Positions 45,749 through 53,055 of a stretch of 64,000 nucleotides of DNA are shown here, piece after piece. Below the pieces are notes generated by a model. That model was given only the letters and a program-made list of their open reading frames with translations. It made no database searches and was not told where the DNA came from. This DNA is from Frigoribacterium sp. JB110 (GTDB lineage Bacteria > Actinomycetota > Actinomycetes > Actinomycetales > Microbacteriaceae): positions 1 to 64,000 of the forward strand of contig NZ_FUIA01000008.1 of assembly GCF_900163665.1 (NCBI RefSeq), read 5' to 3'. The translations under genes were made by a program, and so were the position numbers. Every line of letters begins with the position of its first letter. Positions within the stretch are counted from its first letter, which is position 1.

Positions 45749-45955
45749 TCAGTAGTGGGGCGGGACGTCGGCTCGCAGTCGCTGATCGTTCGCGCCGCGC
45801 TCCCCCGTCGCTGTGACGCCCGGCTCGCGCCCGCGCAGAGTCGCCTCCGCGTCGGAGTCGCCGAGCGTGCCTGAGACTCGGGTCAGCCGGGCGCGCCGCG
45901 CTCCGGCGACGCGCTCGACGCGCTGTCGCTGCGGGGAGTCGTCCTGGGCCGTCAC
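45749..45955 (-). CDS. Small hypothetical protein
   Basis: About 68 aa from a GTG at 45955. Highly charged, rich in Arg, Asp and Glu, ending RLRADVPPHY; no membrane segment or recognisable domain. The ribosome site (GGGGAG) is too close to the GTG, so another start may be used. It lies downstream of the structured repeat copy B and the giant helicase-like gene. Confidence 0.5.
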   Translation of the reverse strand: MTAQDDSPQRQRVERVAGARRARLTRVSGTLGDSDAEATLRGREPGVTATGERGANDQRLRADVPPHY

Positions 45956-45993
45956 GCTCCCCAGGATACGCGCTGGTCCACCGAGGTGAGCAT

Positions 45994-46082
45994 GGCCGAG
46001 GGTGCGCATATGGCAAGGCGGACGAGGAAGACGGGCTCAGCCCGTCGACGAGGACAACGCCGCCAGATGCGTGCCCTCGGCC
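45994..46082. repeat. Structured dispersed repeat, copy B
   Basis: 89-bp hairpin element. The 21-nt arms at 45994-46014 and 46062-46082 pair with two G-T pairs and one A-G mismatch. Inside, GGCG/CGCC and a tip hairpin GACGGGC-TCA-GCCCGTC form. The core is shared with copy A at 15244-15344, while arm and tip sequences differ but still pair. It begins 12 bp beyond the stop of the minus-strand gene at 46095. Confidence 0.8.
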
Positions 46083-46094
46083 AGCGCAGCCGGG

Positions 46095-49000
46095 TCAGAG
46101 GTCCATGGGCTGGGTGTCGCCCTCTGCCTTGTGCGTGTCCCCTGGTACGCCGAGGACTGCGGCGATCCGTCCTGCGACGGCCACCGGATCGCTGTACAGG
46201 TCGAAGGCGTGCACGCGCACATAGTGCCAGCCGAGTCGACGCAGCACGTGCGGGCGCAGGCGGAGGGACTCACGCAGCGACTCGCCGCGCGACTCCGGGT
46301 CGGACTCGACGACGACGGCCCTGCCCCCGTGCTGCGCGACGAGCGGGAGCAGGCCGCGGTAGTCGACGTCGACGGCGACGCCCACTCGACGCAGCTCGCG
46401 CGCCAACACGAGCGTGAGCGGATCGGCGAGATCTTCGAGCCTGGCTTCGCGGTCGTGCGATGACAGCCCGGCAAGGATGCTCATCAACGTCGCTGCGCCG
46501 TACTCGAGGCGCCCTTCGTCGAACGCCGACGGCCGGATGCACGACACGATCACCATGGAGCGGCGCGCACGGGTCATGCCGACCGTGAGCAGACGCTCGC
46601 CGTCCGGCGTCGACAGCTCGCCGAAGTCGCTGAGCACGCGCCCGTGTTTGGTGAGCCCGTAGCCGAGCGTGAAGATCACGCGGTCACGGCTCTCCGCCAC
46701 CGCCTCTTCGAGCGTGAGCACCGCGAGCGGCTCGCTGGTGTCACGGGAGACGAAGTCGGCGACATCGCTGCGCCCGGAGAACGCGACGTTGATCGCATGG
46801 CGCACCCGGTCGGCGTGGCGCTGGTTCGCGCTGACGACCATCAGCGATTCCCTCGGCCGGTTGATCGCATGCTCGACGACGAGTGAGACGACGCGCGCCA
46901 CCTCGGCGTCGGGGCTGGAGACCGTGCCGGTCTCCGGGTCCGGCGCGCCGAGGCCGCCCTCGACGTAGTCGACGTTGAGGCTGCCGCGCCCGAGATAGGA
47001 GCCAGCCCACGGCAGGGAGACGATCTCGCCGCCGTAGAACGCGTCGTTCACGAGCGCCGAGAGGTCCTCGCCGCCGGCGCGGTAGCTGCGCGTCAGCGTC
47101 TCGACCGGGAGGATCTCGGCCAACGACTCGAACAGGCTGGCACCGTCGAACGGCGCCTCCTCATCCGGCCTCACGCCCGGCTGCACCAGGAACGGCGTCG
47201 GCTTCTGCGTCACCGGATCGCCGATCGCGACGACCTGGCGGGCACGCCTGATCGCCGGCGCCGACTCTGCAACGCTGATCGCGGCGGCGTCGGCGACGAT
47301 GACGGCGTCGAAGCTCTCCTCCTGCGGCAGCCGCGGCGCCTCGTAGGGCGAGGCGATCCATACCGGGGCGAGCGTGCGCATCAGTGCCGGAGCACGCGCG
47401 GTGAGGGCCGCGACATCGGCTTCGCCCCGAGTGAGCACTCGTTTGAGCGCCTCCGCTTCATCCGGCTCGTCGATGATGCCGATCTTCCACTGCGCGGCGA
47501 GCTGCCAGGCCAGAAGCGAGCCTGATGCGGATGCGTGGGCTTCGTCGACCAGGCGGAAGTCGCGCTCGAGTTTGTCGACCACCGACGTGTTCGCACCAAG
47601 CAGGGCGCGGTCGGACTGCAGCAGGTGCTCCAGCGCCGACTGCCACCACGCGAACTCGAGTTCCTCCGCCACGCGCCCTTCGTCGACGTGACGAACGGCG
47701 AGCTCGTTCAGCAGCGGCTCGAGACCGAGTGCCCCGAGCTTGGTGCGCAGTTCAGCGCGCTCGACGATGTTGTCGAACACCTCGCTCTTGGCGGCGAGTC
47801 CACCGAGGGTGCGCACCAGGCGGGTGACCGGCATCGCCGCGAGGCGGGTGCCTCTCGACAGCGCACCGTCGAGGCGCTCCAGGTCTGCGGTGACGCGCTC
47901 CCACTGCGACTGCACTTCGGCCAGGCCGATCGGGATCTCAGGCACCGTGCCGACGTCGACGAGATGCTGCCACTGCGTGCGCTGATGCTGAATACGCACC
48001 AGGGCCTTGTGCATGTCGCCGACGTGCACGCCGGGGCGCACGTACTCCTTGGCGAGTTTCTTGAGTCGGCGACGGGCCGCTCCGGAGAGCGTCGCCGATT
48101 CCCGTCGAGGCATGTGCGCCTTGATCAGATCGGCGAGGGGCCGTTCGAAGACCGTCGGGCTGAAGCGGTCGAGCGAATCCCGGATGCCGCTGAGCAGTCG
48201 CAGATACTCGCCGAGTTCGTCGATGGTCGAGAACGGCCGCATCTGCGTCTGCGAGATGAGCTCGTAGCCGCGCTCGAGCAGCTCAGGCACGTCTCCAGCC
48301 TGCAGCCGGCCCGCCAGCTCATGCGCGGAGCGGGCCTCCTCGGTCGAGGTGAACGAGACGCCGTACCACGGCGACTCGTCAGGCCCGACTCTGAACTCAC
48401 CGAGCCTGGCGGCGAGCGTGAGGGTGCGGGCGGCGTCCGTCCTGTCGCCTGAGAGCCTCTCCAATGCGTCCAGGCCGAGCCGCGCACTGGTCGAGGGCGG
48501 GTTCGCGAGGGAGGCGAGCCTGGTCAGTCGCCGAGCGGCGTCGAGCGGCGAGACCCTGATGGAGCGGTGCTCGCGCACGAGGGCCCTCCGGTAGTCACGC
48601 AGCACGGTGCGCAGGCGCACGAGGGCGTCATCGACATCGGAGACATCGGGTTGGACCGCCTTCTCATTGCGGCCGATCGCCCTGATCAGGTCGCGGCGCA
48701 GCGATGTCGGCGCGACCGCCAGCGCGTCCAGGCCCACAGCAGCGAGCCGGTGCCTGATGCCGTCCAGCGTCGAACGGCGCGGGCTCACGACGAGCACGCG
48801 CTTGCCCGCCCGCACGAGCGAGCCGACGGCGTTGATGATCGTCTGCGTGCCGCCGGTGCCAGGCAGCGTGTGCACCACGATGGACTGCCCGTCCGTGATG
48901 CGCGAGAGCACACGCTCCTGTTCAGCGTCTGCGTCGAGCAGGAGGGTGTCTGAGGCCGGCGAGCGCTCGTCGGGGTGCGGGGTCTCCGGCACGCCGCGGT

Positions 49001-49889
49001 CTCCGCGCAGAGACTGCAGTGCGCCGTCGTGCCCCGAGAGCGCGTCGACGACGGGATGATCGAGCTCCGACAGGTCGCTGGCCATCGCACGGCCCACGTC
49101 GGCGAAGGTCGACACAATCAGCCGCGGACGCACGCTGAACGTGGCGATGTCTCGCGTCACCGTTCTGAGGTGGTCGATGACGGGCTGCGGCTTGAAGACT
49201 CCGTCGGAGTGCGCGAGCGCGGCGAGCTGCGCCCCGTCGAGCTCGATCCCGTACTGCTCGCGCAGCGCTCGGACGAGCTCGGGATTGACGGAGAAGCCCC
49301 CGTGCAGCTTCAGCTCGAAAGTGGTGTGGTGCCGGCGGATGCCGAGCGGACGCAGCAGCACCGGCGCGGTGAATCGCTCCCCTGCCGTGGTCCAGGTGGC
49401 CACCCCGACCGCCAGTCGCACCGCGTCGATGGCCCTGACGTTGCGCAGCTCGACGTGCTTCGCCGTGATCTTCTCTGCGGCCAGCCTGGCCGTGCGCATC
49501 GCGACCTCATCACGGAACAGATTCGACAGCAGCGTCGAACGACCCGTGATGAACTGCGGGAGGCTGGCTGGGTGGGCCGTTGTGACGTCGATCGCGGCAT
49601 CGGCATCGTCTGCGAAATGCAGCAGAGGCGACGGCCCTCCGAGCGCTGCGGCTGCGGCGCGCAGCCGGTCGCGTTCGGAGTCGGCGGCGTGCACGACCTC
49701 GACACCGGGTTCCGCGACACCCAGGTCGGTCGGGTTCGCGGTCGCCGCGGGATCGGGATCCGCGGCGTCGTCATCTGCACGCCACACGCTGTCAGGGTAT
49801 GCACCCGCCGCCCCCACCGGGCGTGCATCCTCGGAGTTTCGCGGGATTGCCGGTGAGTTCACATCGATCGGTGCCGGAACCACCCCCAT
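46095..49889 (-). CDS. SF1 helicase-like protein with MTES_1575-type nuclease domain, degenerate ATPase motifs
   Basis: 1264 aa from the ATG at 49889, which is 9 bp from the divergent ogt-like start. Layout resembles DUF4011-type/AAA_11-AAA_12 helicases: motif I near residue 340, motif II near 865, GDPVTQ motif III, SYRAGGED motif IV, VGMTRARRSMVIVS motif VI, and a C-terminal region like the MTES_1575 restriction-endonuclease fold (about 1170-1264; GWHYVRVHAFDLY). Motif I reads PGTGGTQT with no Lys, and motif II reads VIVADAAAIS instead of a DEAS-like box. ATP hydrolysis is therefore doubtful. Such proteins are often proposed to act in defence or DNA repair. Confidence 0.85.
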   Translation of the reverse strand: MGVVPAPIDVNSPAIPRNSEDARPVGAAGAYPDSVWRADDDAADPDPAATANPTDLGVAEPGVEVVHAADSERDRLRAAAAALGGPSPLLHFADDADAAIDVTTAHPASLPQFITGRSTLLSNLFRDEVAMRTARLAAEKITAKHVELRNVRAIDAVRLAVGVATWTTAGERFTAPVLLRPLGIRRHHTTFELKLHGGFSVNPELVRALREQYGIELDGAQLAALAHSDGVFKPQPVIDHLRTVTRDIATFSVRPRLIVSTFADVGRAMASDLSELDHPVVDALSGHDGALQSLRGDRGVPETPHPDERSPASDTLLLDADAEQERVLSRITDGQSIVVHTLPGTGGTQTIINAVGSLVRAGKRVLVVSPRRSTLDGIRHRLAAVGLDALAVAPTSLRRDLIRAIGRNEKAVQPDVSDVDDALVRLRTVLRDYRRALVREHRSIRVSPLDAARRLTRLASLANPPSTSARLGLDALERLSGDRTDAARTLTLAARLGEFRVGPDESPWYGVSFTSTEEARSAHELAGRLQAGDVPELLERGYELISQTQMRPFSTIDELGEYLRLLSGIRDSLDRFSPTVFERPLADLIKAHMPRRESATLSGAARRRLKKLAKEYVRPGVHVGDMHKALVRIQHQRTQWQHLVDVGTVPEIPIGLAEVQSQWERVTADLERLDGALSRGTRLAAMPVTRLVRTLGGLAAKSEVFDNIVERAELRTKLGALGLEPLLNELAVRHVDEGRVAEELEFAWWQSALEHLLQSDRALLGANTSVVDKLERDFRLVDEAHASASGSLLAWQLAAQWKIGIIDEPDEAEALKRVLTRGEADVAALTARAPALMRTLAPVWIASPYEAPRLPQEESFDAVIVADAAAISVAESAPAIRRARQVVAIGDPVTQKPTPFLVQPGVRPDEEAPFDGASLFESLAEILPVETLTRSYRAGGEDLSALVNDAFYGGEIVSLPWAGSYLGRGSLNVDYVEGGLGAPDPETGTVSSPDAEVARVVSLVVEHAINRPRESLMVVSANQRHADRVRHAINVAFSGRSDVADFVSRDTSEPLAVLTLEEAVAESRDRVIFTLGYGLTKHGRVLSDFGELSTPDGERLLTVGMTRARRSMVIVSCIRPSAFDEGRLEYGAATLMSILAGLSSHDREARLEDLADPLTLVLARELRRVGVAVDVDYRGLLPLVAQHGGRAVVVESDPESRGESLRESLRLRPHVLRRLGWHYVRVHAFDLYSDPVAVAGRIAAVLGVPGDTHKAEGDTQPMDL

Positions 49890-49898
49890 GATGGGTCC

Positions 49899-50411
49899 AT
49901 GATCCCGCTGTCGTCCTACCGCTCGTGCATCGTCGAGACGCCGATCGGCGCCGCGGTGCTCGCCTTCTCCGATGTCGGCCTCGTCGCGCTCGCTGTCGGG
50001 TCGCCGGACGCCGCCGCCGAACGTCTCGCACGCGATCACGGAGTCATCTGCGACGCCGACCCGTCGCGCACCGACGAGGTGTCCGGCCAGTTCGACGAGT
50101 ACTTCGCCGGACAGCGGCGAGTGTTCGACTTCGAGCTCGATTGGCGACTGACGCACGGCTTCGCCCGCGACGCTCTGCGCGCAGTGTGTCAGATCCCCTA
50201 CGGCGAAACCGCGTCCTACGGGGAGGTCGCCGCCGTTGCCGGTCGCCCACGCGCCGCACGGGCCGTCGGAACGGCATGTCGTACGACGCCGTTCTCCCTC
50301 GTCGTGCCTGTGCACCGAGTCGTCCGCGCGGACGGCTCGCTCGGAGAATACGGCGGCAACGAGGAAGCGAAGCGCTATCTGATCGAGCTGGAACTCGAGA
50401 ACGCACAGTGA
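49899..50411 (+). CDS. Alkyltransferase-like protein (Ogt/MGMT homologue without the catalytic Cys)
   Basis: 170 aa, full MGMT length and fold: an N-terminal RNase H-like part, a helix-turn-helix PYGETASYGEVAAVAGRPRAARAVG with arginine finger, and the active-site loop. The loop reads VVPVHRVV where active enzymes have PCHRVV (codons CCT GTG CAC CGA at 50308-50319), and the usual Asn before it is Thr. It should not accept alkyl groups. By analogy with ATL proteins it may bind O6-alkylguanine and flag it for nucleotide excision repair. Confidence 0.88.
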   Translation: MIPLSSYRSCIVETPIGAAVLAFSDVGLVALAVGSPDAAAERLARDHGVICDADPSRTDEVSGQFDEYFAGQRRVFDFELDWRLTHGFARDALRAVCQIPYGETASYGEVAAVAGRPRAARAVGTACRTTPFSLVVPVHRVVRADGSLGEYGGNEEAKRYLIELELENAQ

Positions 50412-50448
50412 ACGCAGTGCCGAATGCCCGAAACGACAGGAACGGCGA

Positions 50449-51048
50449 ATGACCGATCTCGTCACCGGAGAAGACGGACTGGCCCGCCCCCTGTGGGCGT
50501 CGAAAGATGAACTGCTCCGCGATTACTACGACACTGAATGGGGCGTTCCTGTGCGAGACGAGCGCGGTGTCTTCGAACGTCTCAGCCTCGAGGCATTCCA
50601 ATCCGGATTGTCGTGGGCGACCATTCTGCGCAAGCGACCGGCATTTCGAACGGCATTCTCGGGATTCGATCCGGACGCCGTGTCCGAATTCGATGGTCCT
50701 GATATCGAACGACTCCTCGCGGACAGCGGAATCGTCAGAAACAGGGCAAAGATCCTGGCCACGATCGACAACGCCTCGGCCACCGTCGCACTGCGCGCGG
50801 ACGGCGGTCTGGCGGAGCTGGTGTGGAGCCACCGCCCCGATCGGACGCCCGCGCCGGCAACAGCCGGCGAGGTGCCGTCGTCGTCGCCGGAATCGATCGC
50901 TCTCGCAGAAGACCTGCGTGGGCGCGGGTTCCGCTTTGTGGGGCCCACGACGATGTTCGCGCTGATGGAGGCGATCGGAATCGTCGACACCCATTTACTG
51001 GGAAGTCATCGCCGCGGTTCGAGTGGTGTTTGGGAGGGACGGGAGTAA
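50449..51048 (+). CDS. tag: DNA-3-methyladenine glycosylase I (Tag) homologue lacking zinc ligands
   Basis: 199 aa. Tag features: YYDTEWGVPVRDERGVFERLSLEAFQSGLSW (retaining the Tyr, catalytic-pocket Glu and Trp), RKRPAFRTAFSGFDPD, GIVRNRAKI, and RGFRFVGPTTMFALMEAIGIVDTHL. Compared with E. coli Tag, the zinc-snap ligands are changed: Cys4 to Pro (RPLWA), His17 to Tyr, Cys179 to Ser (HLLGSH); only His175 remains. It starts 38 bp after the ogt-like gene and probably shares its transcript. Confidence 0.87.
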   Translation: MTDLVTGEDGLARPLWASKDELLRDYYDTEWGVPVRDERGVFERLSLEAFQSGLSWATILRKRPAFRTAFSGFDPDAVSEFDGPDIERLLADSGIVRNRAKILATIDNASATVALRADGGLAELVWSHRPDRTPAPATAGEVPSSSPESIALAEDLRGRGFRFVGPTTMFALMEAIGIVDTHLLGSHRRGSSGVWEGRE

Positions 51049-51143
51049 CCGTCGTCATCTGCGGCTTGCGAAACACCTTATCGAGGCGCTGAGAACACCG
51101 AAGGTGAATAGCGCGGTCCGTGCAGGGGTGTTATTGTTCCGAC

Positions 51144-51479
51144 ATGGCTCGAAAAATTGTGCATCAGCTTGTTGACGACCTTGACGGCACCGTTCTCGAA
51201 CCCGGAGAGGGCGAAAGCGTGATCTTCGCCGTCGACGGAAAGAGCTACGAGATCGACCTGACCGAAAAGCACGCGAACGACCTTCGCGACGCGCTCGCGC
51301 CGTACATTTCGGCCGGCCGTCGCGCGGCGGGCGCCGCACCGAAGGCGCAGCGCCGACGCGGCTCCAACTCCCGCGACCTCGGCGCCGTCCGTGCGTGGGC
51401 GAAGGAGAACGGCTACACCGTCTCCGACCGCGGCCGCGTTCCGGCGACGATCCTCGAGGCGTACGACGCCGCGAACTGA
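51144..51479 (+). CDS. lsr2: Lsr2 nucleoid-associated protein
   Basis: 111 aa. The N-terminal oligomerisation domain starts KIVHQLVDDLDGTVLEPGEGESV; the C-terminal DNA-binding domain has the AT-hook-like RGR (SDRGRVPATILEAYDAAN). This H-NS-like protein silences AT-rich and horizontally acquired DNA. It is immediately next to the mobile region at 51.5-56 kb. Confidence 0.95.
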   Translation: MARKIVHQLVDDLDGTVLEPGEGESVIFAVDGKSYEIDLTEKHANDLRDALAPYISAGRRAAGAAPKAQRRRGSNSRDLGAVRAWAKENGYTVSDRGRVPATILEAYDAAN

Positions 51480-51490
51480 CCGAGGCGATG

Positions 51491-51530
51491 CGTGAGGCCC
51501 GGCCGGAATTCGTTCCGGCCGGGCCTCACG
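51491..51530 (+). terminator. Terminator after lsr2
   Basis: Perfect 17-bp inverted repeat (51492-51508 and 51513-51529) with a 4-nt loop, 12 bp after the lsr2 stop. The mobile element begins 13 bp further on. Confidence 0.88.
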
Positions 51531-51541
51531 CACTGCAATGG

Positions 51542-51561
51542 GGCTCTTCACATCCAGGGTG
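51542..51561 (+). repeat. ISL3 left terminal inverted repeat
   Basis: GGCTCTTCACATCCAGGGTG. It also encodes the C-terminus of the transposase in the other direction. One A is missing relative to the right repeat, which shifts the transposase frame just before its normal stop. Confidence 0.85.
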
Positions 51562-51668
51562 CAGTCGGGGCCTGAATCCGCCGGACTCGAGCAGGGATCT
51601 GGCGATGTAGTTGGTCAGGTTGCGGAAGCCCAGGGCCGAGCCGCGCAGGTGCTCCAGGCGTCCGTTGA
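51542..51668 (-). pseudogene. ISL3 transposase, 3' fragment
   Basis: Read on the minus strand from 51668 the sequence encodes NGRLEHLRGSALGFRN, then LTNYIARSLLESGGFRPRLH, the conserved C-terminus of ISL3 transposases. It joins exactly to the TSNGPTEAI at the other side of the IS110 element (53056). A one-base deletion in the terminal repeat removes the normal stop. Confidence 0.88.
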
Positions 51669-51682
51669 ATCTCCTATGTTTG

Positions 51683-52753
51683 TCAAGCGGTGAGTTGGGC
51701 GCGGGCTGCGGTGGTGAGGTGGCGGTAGATCTCGCGGGCGAGGTAGCGCTTCAGGCAGCGGCGAATTTCGCGGAGGGTGCGTCCTTCAGCGGTGCGGCGC
51801 TCGACGTAGGCGCGAGTTCTTGGGTCCATGCGCATGCGAGTGACGATGGCCATGTGGAGGGCGCGGTTCAGACGGCGGTCACCGCCGCGGTTGATGCGGT
51901 GCCGCACGGTGTTGCCCGAGGACGCGGGGATTGGGCTGGCGCCGGCGAGGCTGGCGAACGCAGCCTCGGATCTGATCCGACCCAGATGCGACCAGGACGT
52001 CAACGCGACGGCGGCGGTGACCGGGCCGATGCCGGGCTGGTCGAGCAGGCCACCAGCGGGGCTCTGGCGAACAAGGTCTGTGATGCGCTTGGTGATGTCC
52101 TTGAGCTCCTTGTCGAGCGCAGCGACCCGTTTAGCGAGCCTGGTGGCCTCGCCGCGCGCGGTCGCTGTGGCGAGGGCTTCATGGCGGGCCCGCCATGCGG
52201 CAGTTGCGTCGATTTGGGCCTGGGTGAGCGGGCGGCGAGCGTCGATGCCGAGGTCGACGACGCGCAGCAGCGCGGTGAGCGCGTTGATCGTCGCGGTGCG
52301 CTCGGTGCTCATGTGGTCGCGGGAGGCGAGCAGCACCTTGACTGCCGCGCGGACGCCGTCGTCAGCGCGCGGTTCGCGCAGCTGCGTCTCGTGCAGCGGG
52401 AGGGCTGCGGCAGCGATACGGCGTGCATCGAGCGGGTCAGACTTGCCGATCGTGCGGTTCGCGCGGGCGTTTATCCGCGGAGCCTCGACGACCGTGTATC
52501 CGGTGTCCGCGGCTACTGCGCGCAGACGAGCACCGTAGGTACCGGTGCCCTCGATCACCCAGAGCACAGTGACGTCACCGCCAGTGCGGCGCCCGGCCCA
52601 CGACACGGCCCGAGACAGGCCTGCGGCGGTGGCTGGAAACTGGGCCTCATCAACGATCTCGCCGGTCGGGCAAGCGAGAATTGAGACGGCGTGGTTGCGG
52701 GCGTGGGTGTCCACGCCGATGACGAACGGACGAGCATGCGCGACGATAGCCAT
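51683..52753 (-). CDS. IS110-family transposase (bridge-RNA-guided DEDD recombinase)
   Basis: 356 aa. The RuvC-like N-terminal domain has the DEDD set D15 (VIGVDTHARNH), E68 (WVIEGTGTYG), D106 and D109 (KSDPLDARRIA). A coiled-coil region follows (about 180-230), then the Tnp_IS116/IS110/IS902 domain with DQPGIGPVTAA and a candidate catalytic Ser in PIPASSGNTVRHR (S278 or S279). It starts at ATG 52753 (MAIVAHARPF) and ends 14 bp from the element end. It looks intact. Confidence 0.93.
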   Translation of the reverse strand: MAIVAHARPFVIGVDTHARNHAVSILACPTGEIVDEAQFPATAAGLSRAVSWAGRRTGGDVTVLWVIEGTGTYGARLRAVAADTGYTVVEAPRINARANRTIGKSDPLDARRIAAAALPLHETQLREPRADDGVRAAVKVLLASRDHMSTERTATINALTALLRVVDLGIDARRPLTQAQIDATAAWRARHEALATATARGEATRLAKRVAALDKELKDITKRITDLVRQSPAGGLLDQPGIGPVTAAVALTSWSHLGRIRSEAAFASLAGASPIPASSGNTVRHRINRGGDRRLNRALHMAIVTRMRMDPRTRAYVERRTAEGRTLREIRRCLKRYLAREIYRHLTTAARAQLTA

Positions 52754-52829
52754 GGCGATCGACGCTCCTCTCCTGAGACGGACATGGTCACGGTCGCTGA
52801 ACGGCCGGCGCCGGTCCGGGAAGAGGTCA

Positions 52830-53040
52830 CTTCGGGGCGAATCTGTGATGGGCCACGACCGGAGGGTCGGGCAGTCTCCTGATGAGGTCACCGAGGTGGG
52901 CCGGACGGCGCCGGCCGCGCCGCACCGAGCGGACAATTCAACGGGAAGACACCGCAAGCTGCGGGCCAATTGCTTCGAGAGTCACACCCGGTTCGACACG
53001 ACCGGTATCCATCCTGACCAGCCGATCCCAGATCAGCCAG
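52830..53040 (-). ncRNA. IS110 bridge RNA (predicted)
   Basis: The leader, read on the minus strand, holds two bulged hairpins with four guides. Target loop: CGAAGC (52977-52972) equals the left half of the insertion site and CCGTTGA (52944-52938) is the complement of the right half including the core, separated by hairpin CCGCA-GCT-TGCGG. Donor loop: AGGAGA (52880-52875) equals the element's right end and TCACAGA (52848-52842) is the complement of its left end, separated by hairpin CGACC-CTCC-GGTCG. The exact RNA ends are not determined. Confidence 0.8.
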
Positions 53041-53055
53041 AGCCAGACTCACAGA

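Larger units (their letters stand above)
51669..53055 (-). mobile_element. IS110-family insertion sequence in the ISL3 transposase gene
   Basis: Boundaries come from comparing the two halves of the split ISL3 gene: uninterrupted ISL3 would read GCGA-TC-AACGG on the minus strand, and both flanks share only the dinucleotide core TC (GA on plus, 51667-51668 and 53054-53055). The element is about 1.39 kb with one recombinase gene, 14 bp beyond its stop and a 302-bp non-coding leader, and no terminal inverted repeats or duplication, as expected for the IS110 group. Confidence 0.88.

Noticed and set aside
46095..49889. Complete active defence helicase-nuclease system
   Set aside because: Architecture fits, but both Walker motifs are replaced and no partner defence genes are adjacent, so activity is not claimed.
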